DNA from: CAZXCK01 sp964639225
Lineage (GTDB): Bacteria > Chloroflexota > Anaerolineae > Aggregatilineales > Phototrophicaceae
Direction: 5' to 3'
DNA length: 64,000 bases
Assembly (NCBI GenBank): GCA_964639225.1
Contig: CAZXCK010000005.1
Span: 1-64,000 of the forward strand
The translations under genes were made by a program, and so were the position numbers. Under the pieces are notes generated by a model, which was given only the letters and a program-made list of their open reading frames with translations, made no database searches and had not been told where the DNA came from. Shown here one piece after another: positions 49,508 through 58,529 of this stretch (position 1 is its first letter; every line of letters begins with the position of its first letter).

Positions 49508-51523
49508 TTAATCGCGCTCGTCGCTGAGAATCTGCGCGATGGCGCTGCGCGCCGCTGTGACGGCGGGATGGCGTGGCGCGATGGCTTCGGCGCGCGCCAG
49601 ATAAGCGCGGGCGTGGTCGCGCTGGCCAGTCTCGAACAGATAGCGCCCGGTCAGTGTCAGCAGCGGCACATGGTAGGGGTTAGCTTCGATCCCCTTGTTG
49701 AGATAGTCAAAGGCGAGCTGCTGCTCCCCGGATTCCCACAGGATGCGCCCTAACTGCTCGATGATGTCCGGGTCTTCCGGCATAGCGGCGTTACCGTCCA
49801 GCAGGGTCTCCAGTGCCGCGTCGTGGTCTTCGCGGATGGCATAGGCTTTGCCCAATAGCACATAAAGCTCCGGGAACATGGGCGCGTTTTCCAGCGCTTC
49901 TTCCAGGAAGTCGATGTCCGCGCCGCTCAGACGGATGTCGCTGTCCACCATCGCCGTTATTTCGCCCAGGTGTTCCTCAAATTCGGGGTCGTCCACCGAC
50001 AGCATGAGCCGGTCGATGTCGGCCCGTATGTCGTCGGCCTCGCTCAGTTCGCGGGCGCGTTCGAGCGCGTCGGCGGCTTCGTCTTCGCGCTCATCCAGCA
50101 GGCAGGCGACACCCAGATTTACCAGCAGGTCGGCGCGGTTGGGGTGGGCCTGCGCCGCCTGCTGCAACAGAGCCAGCGCGGGTTCGATGTCCTCGATGTT
50201 GAACATGCTGTCGATCACGGTTCTGACGAATTCGCCGCTGTCATCGGCCTGGATCAGACGCTCGAAGATGGGCCATAATTCAGCTTCAGCGCCAGCGTCG
50301 ATCAACTGGTTGCACAGCAGTTGCAGCACTTCGACGTTGTCCGGCTCGATTTCGAGAGCAGCCTCATAGGCGGCGATGGCTTCCCAGGTGAGCGGGTTGT
50401 CGTTGTAGTCGGCGGGGTCGATGAGGACATACTCGTCGATGACGCGCTCTTCGGCTTCCAGCAGGCCCAGCAGCATGGCGTAGCTGCGATAGATGGCCAC
50501 GTTGGCTGCGCCCACTTCGATGGCTTCCTGGTAGGCATCCAGCGCTTCCAGACCGCGACCGCCGCGCCGGTAGATGTCGATCAGCGCCATCCAGACGGCG
50601 GTGTTTTCCGGGTTGCGTTCGGTCTCTTCCTCAAGCAGATCGTAAGCCTGCTGGGTGCTGCCCATCGCGTAGAGAGCACCGCCGATGAAGATGGCCGGGA
50701 ATGACGTGTCTTTGAAGGTCTCGATGACATCCGGCACGAGTGATGCGGCGACCTCGGCGACTGGCTCGTAGCCCGGCTGCATGGCGTGAGCGATGGCGTT
50801 AGTGACGGTCCACGCGCCAAAGCTGCGGCTGGTGGCGCGCCCGCTTTCGATCATCTGATGAGCCAGTTGGCGCACGGCTTCTTCCGGCCAGGGGACGCCC
50901 CACAGCGCCAGCAGCAGCCGCACCTGCCACTCGGCCACATCCGCCAGCAGACGGCGCAGCGAGTCGTCGCTGGCGTCGGTTTCGCTGTAGGATGCGACTA
51001 TCGTCTGTGCCGATTCGAAATCGCCAGCCAGGTCACCGGCGATAACGGGCAGTTGGTTGACCAGATCGGCCAGGCTGTTGGCAGTATATGCGTGCTCAAA
51101 TTCGGTATTGGTGAGGTCGTTCTCAGCGTTGATGGTCAGCTTCCAGGTCTCACCGTCCTGTTCGATCTGGCCCCACATGGCGGCGTTTTCGTCGAGCTGT
51201 TCGAGCTGCCAGTCGTCTACATCGAACTGCGAGTCGGCGAAGGACCATTGATGACTGGCCGGATCACCCTCGACGCGGGCGAAAAGCCGGTAGACCCGTA
51301 TATCCTGCCGGCGTTCGAGTAAAAAGGCCAGCACAGTGGCGATTCCCAGCGCCATCGCCGGGTTATCGGCGTAGATGAAGGGCCACATACCGATGCGCAC
51401 CCGGCGGCGCGTGTCCAGGTTGCGGCTGAGTGTGCCGGCTGTGCCGAAGATGGCGGTTGGTACGCTGCCGCTGCTGCTCTGACGGCCTTCGATGTCGATG
51501 AGTTTGCGGGCGATGTCGCTCAT
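49508..51523 (-). CDS. TPR-repeat protein with unique N-terminal domain
   Basis: A 671-residue protein without signal peptide or clear membrane helix. Residues about 1-250 are not recognised: MSDIARKLIDIEGRQ, RRVRIGMWPFIYADNPAMAL, and an acidic WQLEQLDENAAMWGQIEQDG stretch. From about 265 to the end there are many TPR-type helices, for example GALYAMGSTQQAYDLLEEET, IYRRGGRGLEALDAYQEAIE, VACLLDEREDEAADALERAR, AYAIREDHDAALETLLDGNA and GRYLFETGQRDHARAYLARA. It is a protein-interaction scaffold; the partner is unknown. GGAGAG lies just before ATG 51523. The middle of the array (about 380-560) is very acidic. Monocistronic. Confidence 0.85.
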   Translation of the reverse strand: MSDIARKLIDIEGRQSSSGSVPTAIFGTAGTLSRNLDTRRRVRIGMWPFIYADNPAMALGIATVLAFLLERRQDIRVYRLFARVEGDPASHQWSFADSQFDVDDWQLEQLDENAAMWGQIEQDGETWKLTINAENDLTNTEFEHAYTANSLADLVNQLPVIAGDLAGDFESAQTIVASYSETDASDDSLRRLLADVAEWQVRLLLALWGVPWPEEAVRQLAHQMIESGRATSRSFGAWTVTNAIAHAMQPGYEPVAEVAASLVPDVIETFKDTSFPAIFIGGALYAMGSTQQAYDLLEEETERNPENTAVWMALIDIYRRGGRGLEALDAYQEAIEVGAANVAIYRSYAMLLGLLEAEERVIDEYVLIDPADYNDNPLTWEAIAAYEAALEIEPDNVEVLQLLCNQLIDAGAEAELWPIFERLIQADDSGEFVRTVIDSMFNIEDIEPALALLQQAAQAHPNRADLLVNLGVACLLDEREDEAADALERARELSEADDIRADIDRLMLSVDDPEFEEHLGEITAMVDSDIRLSGADIDFLEEALENAPMFPELYVLLGKAYAIREDHDAALETLLDGNAAMPEDPDIIEQLGRILWESGEQQLAFDYLNKGIEANPYHVPLLTLTGRYLFETGQRDHARAYLARAEAIAPRHPAVTAARSAIAQILSDERD

Positions 51524-51607
51524 GGTCTCTCCGCTGTGTGTGATGGCTGAAATCTGGTGTGTATGTTAACGCGATTGTCGCCGGCTGAAAAGCCTGACGC
51601 GACCCAA

Positions 51608-51633
51608 TAAAAACGCCCCGTCAAACGGGGCGT
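51608..51633 (-). terminator. Terminator of gyrB
   Basis: ACGCCCCGT (51613-51621) and ACGGGGCGT (51625-51633) pair with a CAA loop, and TTTTTATTGGG follows on the minus strand. It begins 24 bp after the gyrB stop. Confidence 0.9.
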
Positions 51634-51656
51634 GATTGTGATTGTGTGTTGCCGGC

Positions 51657-53645
51657 TCAGATATCCAGATTGCGGACGCGCTTGGCGTGCGTCTGGATGA
51701 AGCGGCGGCGTGGCGGGACACTGCTGCCCATCAGCATATCGAACACGCGATCAGCCTCGGCAGCGTCTTCGATTGTCACCTGTAGCAGGGTGCGCGTCTC
51801 CGGATCCATGGTGGTATCCCAGAGCTGGTCGGCGTTCATCTCGCCCAGACCTTTGTAACGCTGCACGTTGACCTTCTCTGGCGTGGCGTACTTCTTGAGT
51901 GCCTTGGTCAGTAGCTGCTGTTCGTTGAGACCGGGTTCGGCGTAGATGTATTCCAGGTCTTTGCCGTTCTTCAGCCGGTAGATGGGCGGTTGGGCGATAT
52001 ACAGATGCCCGCTCAGGATCAGTGGTTGCATGTGACGGAAGAAGAATGTCAGCAGCAGGGTGCGGATGTGGCTGCCGTCTACGTCGGCGTCAGTCATGAT
52101 GATGACACGGTTGTAGCGCAGTTTTTCCACCTGGAAGTCGTCGCTGATACCAGTGCCCAACGCGGAGATCAGCGCCTTGATTTCGTTGTTATCCAGGATT
52201 TTGTCCAGGCGGGCACGCTCGGTATTGAGGATTTTGCCTCGCAGCGGCAGAATCGCCTGGAAGTGGCGGTCGCGGCCCTGCTTGGCGGTGCCACCCGCCG
52301 AGTCGCCCTCGACGATGTAAATTTCGCTGCCGTCACCGTGCCGCGAACAGTCGGCCAGTTTGCCGGGCAGGGTGCTGCTCTCCAGCAGGCTGGGACCGCC
52401 GCGCACCAGATCGCGGGCCTTGCGAGCCGCTTCACGGGCGCGCTTGCTGGTCATACATTTGTCGATGATGCGGCGCGCCTCGCGCGGGTTGAGTTCCAGA
52501 AATTCCTGAAACGACTCGGCGACAACCTGCGAAACGACGCCCTGTACTTCAGGATTCAGCAGCTTGACTTTGGTCTGGCTCTCGAACTGTGGGTCCGGAT
52601 GTTTGACACTGACGATGGCCGTCAGCCCTTCGAGTGTGTCGTTACCGCTGAAGTTGGCGTCTTTTTCCTTGAGCAGGCCGGCTTTGCGCGCATGGCGGTT
52701 AATCACGCTGGTGATGGCCGAGCGCAGGCCGGTCAGGTGCGCGCCGCCGTCCGGCGTGGCGATGGTGTTGGCGAAGGCCAGTTCGGTGACGGTCGACGAG
52801 TCGGTGTACTGGAAAGCCGTCTCCACACCGATGGTGAATGGCGTTTTGCCGTCTGGCGCCAGATCGACTTCGCGCTCGCCGTAGACCGGCTCGTGGAGCG
52901 CGGCGCGGTTGCGGTTAAGATAACGGACGAATGAATGGAGACCGCCTTCAAAATAGAAGGTCATTTCGCGGGGGATGGGCTTCACCCGTTCGTCGCGCAG
53001 GGTAATCGACACGCGGCGGGTGACGAAGGCCATCTCGCGGAAGCGCTGCGCTAGCGTGGTGTAGCTAAACTCGTTGAGGTCCATAACTGTGAAGTCGGGC
53101 ACGAAGGTTGTCCGCGTGCCGGTGCCTTCGCCGGGTTCCAGTTTGCGAATCTTGCTCACTGGGCCAGTGGGGACGCCGCGCGCGTATTCCTGCTGCCACA
53201 GATGGCCGTCGCGGAACACCTCGACTCTGGCCCACTCTGACAGGGCGTTGACCGCCGAAACACCAACGCCATGCAGACCACCGCTGACCTTATAGGCGTC
53301 GCTGTCGAATTTACCGCCCGTGCCGACCTGTGTCATGACCATCTCCAGAGTGGAGATGCCTTCGGTCTTGTGGATGCCGACCGGGATACCCGCCCCGTTG
53401 TCGGTGACGGATACGATGTGGTCGTCGTGCAGGGTGACGGTGATCTGATCGCAACGACCGGCCAGCGCCTCATCGACTGAGTTATCAACGACCTCGTGAA
53501 TGAGGTGATGCAGCGCCCTGATATCGGTGCCGCCCACGTACATACCCGGCCTCTTGCGGATATGCTCCATTGGGTTCAAACGGACGATGCTTTGCTCGTC
53601 GTAGGCATGGACTGGCCCGGGACGGCCTGTTGGTTTATCCGTCAT
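51657..53645 (-). CDS. gyrB: DNA gyrase subunit B
   Basis: A 662-residue type IIA topoisomerase ATPase subunit that, with GyrA, introduces negative supercoils. GHKL ATPase: EVVDNSVDEALAG (catalytic Glu), VTDNGAGIPVG and KVSGGLHGVGVSAVNALSEW. The transducer part contains VETAFQYTDSS and FANTIATPDGGAHLTG, as in GyrB rather than ParE by general feel. TOPRIM: YIVEGDSAGGTAKQGRD and IIMTDADVDGSHIRTLLL, then QRYKGLGEMNADQLWDTTMD near the C-terminus. Length is short of E. coli GyrB (804), the normal size outside proteobacteria. ATG 53645 has GAGG about 9 nt upstream; an earlier in-frame start at 53693 lacks one. A ParE identity cannot be wholly excluded without GyrA/ParC context. Confidence 0.96.
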   Translation of the reverse strand: MTDKPTGRPGPVHAYDEQSIVRLNPMEHIRKRPGMYVGGTDIRALHHLIHEVVDNSVDEALAGRCDQITVTLHDDHIVSVTDNGAGIPVGIHKTEGISTLEMVMTQVGTGGKFDSDAYKVSGGLHGVGVSAVNALSEWARVEVFRDGHLWQQEYARGVPTGPVSKIRKLEPGEGTGTRTTFVPDFTVMDLNEFSYTTLAQRFREMAFVTRRVSITLRDERVKPIPREMTFYFEGGLHSFVRYLNRNRAALHEPVYGEREVDLAPDGKTPFTIGVETAFQYTDSSTVTELAFANTIATPDGGAHLTGLRSAITSVINRHARKAGLLKEKDANFSGNDTLEGLTAIVSVKHPDPQFESQTKVKLLNPEVQGVVSQVVAESFQEFLELNPREARRIIDKCMTSKRAREAARKARDLVRGGPSLLESSTLPGKLADCSRHGDGSEIYIVEGDSAGGTAKQGRDRHFQAILPLRGKILNTERARLDKILDNNEIKALISALGTGISDDFQVEKLRYNRVIIMTDADVDGSHIRTLLLTFFFRHMQPLILSGHLYIAQPPIYRLKNGKDLEYIYAEPGLNEQQLLTKALKKYATPEKVNVQRYKGLGEMNADQLWDTTMDPETRTLLQVTIEDAAEADRVFDMLMGSSVPPRRRFIQTHAKRVRNLDI

Positions 53646-53767
53646 GTGTTGATTCCTCACCTGATTCGTCAATACGTGAGATGTTATTTGCAATCAAAAA
53701 GGCGTACTTTTTCGGGATGGGTGTGCGTCCGAATTTCCGCCTGAAAAAGAAGTCTCTTCTTCATTAA

Positions 53768-53796
53768 ATTATACCGCACTGTAGAAACAGCGGCAA
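53768..53796 (-). promoter_or_regulatory. Sigma-70 promoter of gyrB
   Basis: On the minus strand TTGCCG (53791-53796), a 17-nt spacer and perfect TATAAT (53768-53773), about 120 nt upstream of the gyrB start. Confidence 0.85.
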
Positions 53797-53834
53797 TAGG
53801 CGTTTATAACGGAATCCTACAGAGGGAGTCTCGC

Positions 53835-53864
53835 TTGACAATGGCTGGGGGTCGCTTATACAAT
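53835..53864 (+). promoter_or_regulatory. Promoter of tRNA-Arg
   Basis: Perfect TTGACA (53835-53840) followed by TACAAT (53859-53864, 18-nt spacer) or TATACA (53857-53862, 16-nt spacer). The tRNA begins at 53881, about 10 nt after the expected start, as usual for strong tRNA promoters. Divergent from the gyrB promoter. Confidence 0.85.
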
Positions 53865-53880
53865 GCGCTTGAATTAACCC

Positions 53881-53957
53881 GCCTCCGTAGCTCAGTCGGA
53901 TAGAGCAGGAACCTTCTAAGTTCAAGGTCGTAGGTTCGAGTCCTACCGGGGGCGCCA
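53881..53957 (+). tRNA. tRNA-Arg (anticodon TCT)
   Basis: 77 nt including an encoded CCA. Acceptor GCCTCCG pairs with CGGGGGC; D-arm GCTC/GAGC; anticodon loop CTTCTAA gives TCT (reads AGA); T-arm GTAGG-TTCGAGT-CCTAC. The anticodon stem has four pairs plus a G27-A43 mismatch at the outer position. Confidence 0.97.
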
Positions 53958-53964
53958 GACAACA

Positions 53965-54010
53965 AACAAGCGACATCCGATTTGCTGGATGTCGCTTGTT
54001 GTTTGCTGGT
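53965..54010 (+). terminator. Stem-loop after tRNA-Arg
   Basis: A 14-bp perfect stem (53965-53978 with 53987-54000) and an 8-nt loop, starting 8 nt after the tRNA, followed by GTTTGCTGG. The T-tail is weak. It may also end the BTAD regulator gene arriving on the other strand. Confidence 0.7.
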
Positions 54011-54021
54011 AGATCGTTGGT

Positions 54022-55335
54022 TTATGCCATGATCTCCTGATACAGTGAGGAAGTCGCCGTTTCTGGCTCTCGGTTAAGCGTCTTTAGCTCGGCGGCGAGC
54101 TGCTGGTAGTGAGCAGCGGCTTCGCTGCGACGTCCCAACCGGTTGTAGAGCTGCATCACCTCGCGGTGGACATCCTCGCGATTCGGGTCCTGGACCAGCC
54201 CTTTCTGCAGCAGCGCCAACGCCTGTTCGTGACGGCCTCGCTCCTGCCAGACGCGCGCCATCTCGGTGAGAGCTTCCAGATAACCGGCGCAGAAATCGAC
54301 ACGGCGCTCGGTGATCCAGGGATCGTTATGGCCCTGCAGGAACGGTCCCCGGTAGAGGTTGGTAGCCCGTTCCCAGGCGCTCATGCGCTCGTCGATGCTG
54401 CTTCCGGTGTCGCGTGCGTTCATCAGCAGGCTGGCGAACTCCATCACGTCGTAGTAAATCGACATCTCTGGATTGATGCGATAGTAGCCGTCCTCGTGGA
54501 TGAGTACGTCGTGATCCAGGGCTTTGTGCAGGCGTCGTTTGGTCACATGAAAGACATTGACCGCCTGATCGGGTTCGAGTTCCGGCCAGAATGCCTGGCA
54601 GATTTCGGAGCGGGTGATCACCGGGCGGTCCAGCGCGAAGAAGAACAGCAACCGGGGCAGATGGCCTTCCCAGCTATCGACCGGTAAGCTTTCAGATAGA
54701 ACGAATCCCGGCCCCAAAGCATAGACTTCCAGCAGTTTTTCGTCTGCTGGTGTTGGCTTGTTGGCACCGTTTTCGGATTGGTTGTAGAAGCCGTCGTAGA
54801 TGATGCGCTCGTCCTGAAGCAGGACCGCCCGCCGCTGCGCGATCATCGACACCCAGGGCAGGCGGGGAAGCGTGCGGCTGTTGACGACCAGGCGGCAATG
54901 ATCTGGCAGGAAATTGGAGAGCCGTTCGACAAAGCGCTGAATGTCGTCGGATGCGTCGCTGCGGTCATATTCGTCAAGCACCAGGATAAATCGCTCGGAT
55001 GAGATTTCGGCGAGGTCCTTGATAAAGGTCGTTAGTACCAGGTCGAAATGATCTTCCGGTTTCTCGTAGACATTTTGCGGTAAGATGTTAATATGCCGCC
55101 CGAATGTCGGGTGCTGGTTGGCCAGCGTGTGACCAATACTGGAGATGAAGGCCTGCAGGTTGATGTCGTCCGGCCCCATCGCGTAGTAAAACACGTTGAG
55201 GTCCGGTGTGTTGATGAGTCGGGCGATCAGCATCGACCGGTAGCGACTGTGTGGATGCAGCAGGATGATTCTGGCTGTATCGAGTTGTTGCAGAAATGTC
55301 TGGTATGAATGATCGATTAGTCGATGGAGTTGCAT
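54022..55335 (-). CDS. BTAD-type transcriptional regulator with degenerate NTPase domain
   Basis: 437 residues. The N-terminal about 200 residues look like a MalT/AfsR-type NTPase module: ARIILLHPHSRYRSMLIARL stands where Walker A should be, with no GKT, while Walker B is intact (RFILVLDEYDRSD, about 117-129), and VVNSRTLPRLPWVSMIAQRR follows. From about 220 to 300 an OmpR/SARP-like winged helix is recognisable (ALDRPVITRSEICQAFWPEL, VTKRRLHKALD). The bacterial transcriptional activation (BTAD) TPR domain covers about 310-437 (DVMEFASLLMNARDTGSS; GLVQDPNREDVHREVMQLYN). It probably activates genes in response to an unknown signal. Well-formed promoter at 55381. The loss of the P-loop suggests no ATP binding. 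Confidence 0.85.
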   Translation of the reverse strand: MQLHRLIDHSYQTFLQQLDTARIILLHPHSRYRSMLIARLINTPDLNVFYYAMGPDDINLQAFISSIGHTLANQHPTFGRHINILPQNVYEKPEDHFDLVLTTFIKDLAEISSERFILVLDEYDRSDASDDIQRFVERLSNFLPDHCRLVVNSRTLPRLPWVSMIAQRRAVLLQDERIIYDGFYNQSENGANKPTPADEKLLEVYALGPGFVLSESLPVDSWEGHLPRLLFFFALDRPVITRSEICQAFWPELEPDQAVNVFHVTKRRLHKALDHDVLIHEDGYYRINPEMSIYYDVMEFASLLMNARDTGSSIDERMSAWERATNLYRGPFLQGHNDPWITERRVDFCAGYLEALTEMARVWQERGRHEQALALLQKGLVQDPNREDVHREVMQLYNRLGRRSEAAAHYQQLAAELKTLNREPETATSSLYQEIMA

Positions 55336-55380
55336 GGGTCTGTCTACCCTTGTTACTCAGTTTTATGCGTCATAATCTAA

Positions 55381-55409
55381 TTATAACAATTAGGCGCAAA
55401 CTTGCTAAT
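55381..55409 (-). promoter_or_regulatory. Promoter of the BTAD regulator gene
   Basis: On the minus strand TTAGCA (55404-55409), 17 nt, then TATAAT (55381-55386) preceded by TGT, an extended -10. It lies about 50 nt before the regulator start. Confidence 0.6.
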
Positions 55410-55497
55410 GATTCGTTAGCTGTGTTTTACAGGAAACTGTCGGATAACAAGGTAAGTTAGTTGTTTGCTCGTGGTGTTGTAGCCGTGGAGGGTAAAA

Positions 55498-56052
55498 TTG
55501 CCGATGCGAGGCGCTGAAGAACGTCCGGGCAGGCCGCTGGGTGTTATTCTGGCGATTGTGGCCAGCGTGCTGCTCTACACGATCGTACCGCTGCTTCTTG
55601 TGGGGCAGGTGCTGCTGGTGGAGCAGCATTTTACCCGCATGGAGCCGGCAATTCCAGTTGATGGCGAAACAATTGTGCCGGCTATGTCCGGTGGTGATCT
55701 GCGCGGCGGTATCACCGACTGGCATCTGATTCTGCAATCGGCGCTGGCGCTGGGGTTCCTGGCGCTGGCGGCGGCGGCGTGGCGGGGCAGGCCGCCTATG
55801 ATGCGTTATGTGTTCAGCGGGGCAGTCGTTCTGCTGACACTGCTCACTCTGGTTCCCATGCTGTGGCCCGGTGTATTTAACGCCAGTCAGGACCTGAGCG
55901 GCGGCTCGCTGGACGACGCGCTGCGATCGCTGGGATTTGCCCAGGCGGCGATGTATATTGTGGTGCCGGTGTATGTGGTGTGGTATCTCAACCGGGGGCC
56001 GGCGCGAGCTTTCTTTCGCGGTTACTATCTGCCGCCGCCGGACGGTCAATAA
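55498..56052 (+). CDS. Polytopic membrane protein of unknown function
   Basis: A 184-residue protein with four hydrophobic helices: VILAIVASVLLYTIVPLLLV, ILQSALALGFLALAAAAW, VFSGAVVLLTLLTLVPMLW and AAMYIVVPVYVVWYL. An outside loop (about 42-72) contains ITDWHLILQ. TTG at 55498 fits a GGAGGG 5 nt upstream; ATG 55504 is possible. No family recognised. Single gene between the BTAD regulator and the acyl-CoA ligase, convergent with the latter. Confidence 0.7.
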   Translation: MPMRGAEERPGRPLGVILAIVASVLLYTIVPLLLVGQVLLVEQHFTRMEPAIPVDGETIVPAMSGGDLRGGITDWHLILQSALALGFLALAAAAWRGRPPMMRYVFSGAVVLLTLLTLVPMLWPGVFNASQDLSGGSLDDALRSLGFAQAAMYIVVPVYVVWYLNRGPARAFFRGYYLPPPDGQ

Positions 56053-56081
56053 AAAGCCGGGCTGCGTATGGCAACCCGGCT
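56050..56081 (-). terminator. Terminator of the acyl-CoA ligase gene
   Basis: AGCCGGG (56055-56061) pairs with CCCGGCT (56075-56081), and on the minus strand TTTTTATTG follows. It also overlaps the 3' end of the gene converging from the left. Confidence 0.8.
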
Positions 56082-56118
56082 GACCTGATATAGAAAGGGG
56101 TGCTGCGCAGTTCAGCAT

Positions 56119-57867
56119 CTAGCTGGACTCGCGGCTCTGCATTTCCATGAGGATCAACTCGCGGCGCAGTGTTTTGCCGACAGTGGTCTTAGGCAGCTCG
56201 TCGATGAAAGCGTAGCGGCGCGGGACTTCGTAAGGTGCCAGGTGTTTTTCGCAGTGAGCGATGAGTTCCTCGGCGGTGACGGACTGGCCCGGCTGAGTTA
56301 CGATCCACGCTTTGAGGGCTTCCTGGCCTTCGCGTTCAGGGTGCGGCACGGCGGCCACGCCGACTTCCAGCACCGCCGGGTGATCTTTCAACACTTTCTC
56401 GACGGCGTTGGGATACACGTTAAAGCCGCCGATGAGCGCCATATCCTTTTTGCGGTCCACGATGTAGCAGTAACCGTCCTCGTCCATCGTGGCGATGTCG
56501 CCGGTGTACAGCCATAGTTTACCTTCGAATTCGCGCAGGGCGTTGTTGGTCTCGGTGGGCATGCCGTGATAGCCCTTCATCAGGTTTGGACCGTGAATAA
56601 TCAATTCGCCCGGTTCGCCGATGGGCAGCACTGTCTGGCCGTCGTCCAGGCTGACAATGCGCAGCTCAATGTCCGGCAGCGGCAGCCCGATGGAACCGGT
56701 GCGGTTCTCGCCCAGCACCGGGTTGACATGGGTCGCCGTCGGCGCTTCGCTCATGCCAAAGCCTTCCATCAGAACGCCACCGCTCAAGCGCTCAAATTCG
56801 CGTTTGGTGGCGGGCGGCAGCGGCGCTGAACCACTCACACACAGCCGCACCGATTTCAGGCTCATCTTGCCGGAGAGTACATCGGGATGGTTGTTGATGG
56901 CGTTGTAGAGAGCCGGCACACCGTGAAACAGCGACGGTTTGAACTTGTCAATGACATCGACCACATCAGCGATGTCGCGTGGATTGGGAACCAGCACAAT
57001 GCGCGATCCCATCATCATGGCCACGCTCAGAACGGCGATCATGCCGAACACATGGAACATCGGGATAGCACCCAGGAAAAGCTCCTCTTCGCCCGGTATG
57101 CCCTCCACCGACAGGAAAGCGTGTTCCTGCAGGGCATTGGCCACCAGCGCCCGGTGGGTAGACATGGCCGCTTTGGGAACGCCGGTGGTGCCGCCAGTGT
57201 ACTGGAATATCGCCAGGTCGTCCGGCGTGACATTGGCGTTGGGTTTGCGCCCGGCGTAGCGCGTGAGCACATCCTGGAACCAGTGATCGCCGGATTGCAG
57301 CTTTTCGATGTAGTGACCGTCTTTTTTCTCACGGGCGATGGTAAACAGCGTGCGGGCCAGGCTGGGCAGATATTCCTTGATGTTGGCGACAATGATGTGT
57401 TTGATCTTCGTTTTGCTCTGGATGCTCTTGACGGTGTTATAGAACAGACTCATGGACAGCACAAATTCGGCGTCACAGTCGTTGATCTGGTATGCCATCT
57501 TGTCTGCCGGGTAGGTTGGATTGGTCGCCGCGACGACACCGCCCGCCTTTAGGATGCCGTAAAAGCTGACGACGAAGGCCACGCTGTTGGGCATCACAAT
57601 GGCGACGCGATCCCCTTTTTTCAGGCCCATGTCGATGAGTCCGGCGGCCAGCGCGTCGGACAGGCGGTCGAGTTCCCCGTAGGTGGTCATGTTGGCCTTA
57701 CGGCCCAGCAGCGGTAGTTTTGCACTGGTGATAAGCGCGACATTACCAGGGGATTTTTTGGCGTTTTCCGTTAGAAAGTGTGGCAGAGCGATTTCTGGAT
57801 AGTCGATTGTGGCAGGAACCCCTTTATCGTAGGTTTTTAGCCAGGGTTTGTCGGCATACGTAACCAT
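56119..57867 (-). CDS. Long-chain acyl-CoA synthetase (AMP-binding family)
   Basis: A 582-residue ANL-family ligase that activates a fatty acid with ATP and CoA. The phosphate loop reads YTGGTTGVPKAAM, where the usual G after PK is A. A5 is GFGMSEAPTATHVNP. A7 and A8 are LWLYTGDIATMDEDGYCYIV and DRKKDMALIGGFNVYPNAVE. The A10 lysine is in LPKTTVGKTLRRELIL, at the C-terminus. The overall order fits FadD-type enzymes. ATG 57867 has GGAG 8 nt upstream; an in-frame TTG at 57891 is less likely. It lies behind the hotdog thioesterase gene on the same strand (100-bp gap), and the two act in opposite directions on acyl-CoA. Fatty acid chain length cannot be read from the sequence. Confidence 0.93.
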   Translation of the reverse strand: MVTYADKPWLKTYDKGVPATIDYPEIALPHFLTENAKKSPGNVALITSAKLPLLGRKANMTTYGELDRLSDALAAGLIDMGLKKGDRVAIVMPNSVAFVVSFYGILKAGGVVAATNPTYPADKMAYQINDCDAEFVLSMSLFYNTVKSIQSKTKIKHIIVANIKEYLPSLARTLFTIAREKKDGHYIEKLQSGDHWFQDVLTRYAGRKPNANVTPDDLAIFQYTGGTTGVPKAAMSTHRALVANALQEHAFLSVEGIPGEEELFLGAIPMFHVFGMIAVLSVAMMMGSRIVLVPNPRDIADVVDVIDKFKPSLFHGVPALYNAINNHPDVLSGKMSLKSVRLCVSGSAPLPPATKREFERLSGGVLMEGFGMSEAPTATHVNPVLGENRTGSIGLPLPDIELRIVSLDDGQTVLPIGEPGELIIHGPNLMKGYHGMPTETNNALREFEGKLWLYTGDIATMDEDGYCYIVDRKKDMALIGGFNVYPNAVEKVLKDHPAVLEVGVAAVPHPEREGQEALKAWIVTQPGQSVTAEELIAHCEKHLAPYEVPRRYAFIDELPKTTVGKTLRRELILMEMQSRESS

Positions 57868-57967
57868 TAGTTTGTCTCCGAATATGGACAATTTAGCACT
57901 ATAACGCGAATATTATAGCTGATTATAAATCATACCAGGGGTGCCCGCTATAATTCTTACAATGTAT

Positions 57968-58381
57968 TTAACTTTTCGCCCATTCCAGCCACATATCCGG
58001 CATGCGCGATACCTGGCCATCCTGCGAGATGCAGATGTGCCGTGTATGGCCGGTGACGAGTAACTCGCGGCTGTTGGCATCCACGATCTCGTAGGCGAAT
58101 GTCATGCCCCGGCTCTGGACGGTTTGCAACCAGGTGCGCACGGTAATCTCCTGCTCGTAGTGGGCAGGTTTGTGGTAGCGGGCGTGAACTTCGGCGACAA
58201 TCAGGTAATAACCGGCTTTCTCGAAGTCGCTGTAAGGGCGGCCACGCTGGCGGGCATAGGCGCTGCGACCTTCTTCAAAAAAGACGATGAAATTGCTGTG
58301 ATGGACGATACGCATGGCATCCGTCTCGGCGTAGCGAATGCGCAAGGTCGTCTCGGCAACGAATTGTGATACGTCGGACAA
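57968..58381 (-). CDS. YbgC-like acyl-CoA thioesterase (hotdog fold)
   Basis: A 137-residue single-domain hotdog hydrolase of the 4-hydroxybenzoyl-CoA thioesterase group. The diagnostic N-terminal motif is RIRYAETDAMRIVHHSNFIV, with catalytic Asp21; FFEEGRSAYARQRG and VRTWLQTVQSRGMTFAYEIV follow. It would hydrolyse acyl-CoA thioesters. The start is TTG 58381 with AGGAG 7 nt upstream, a good example of non-ATG start use. Upstream of the acyl-CoA ligase, same strand; divergent from yraN. Confidence 0.92.
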   Translation of the reverse strand: MSDVSQFVAETTLRIRYAETDAMRIVHHSNFIVFFEEGRSAYARQRGRPYSDFEKAGYYLIVAEVHARYHKPAHYEQEITVRTWLQTVQSRGMTFAYEIVDANSRELLVTGHTRHICISQDGQVSRMPDMWLEWAKS

Positions 58382-58529
58382 GGCTGTTCTCCTGTCGTGC
58401 TGAGGTTTGTTTCCAGCATAGCGTTTCCTGCTCGAGGCGGCAATCCGCAGTTGTGTGCTGGCGACAGTGCTTGAGGTTTTGGGTGAATCTGGCTATGATG
58501 AACCCCAATTCTAATGGGCAGGATGGTTG

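Noticed and set aside
53764..53976. A 70-codon minus-strand ORF across the tRNA gene
   Set aside because: It is the antisense of tRNA-Arg and its promoter.
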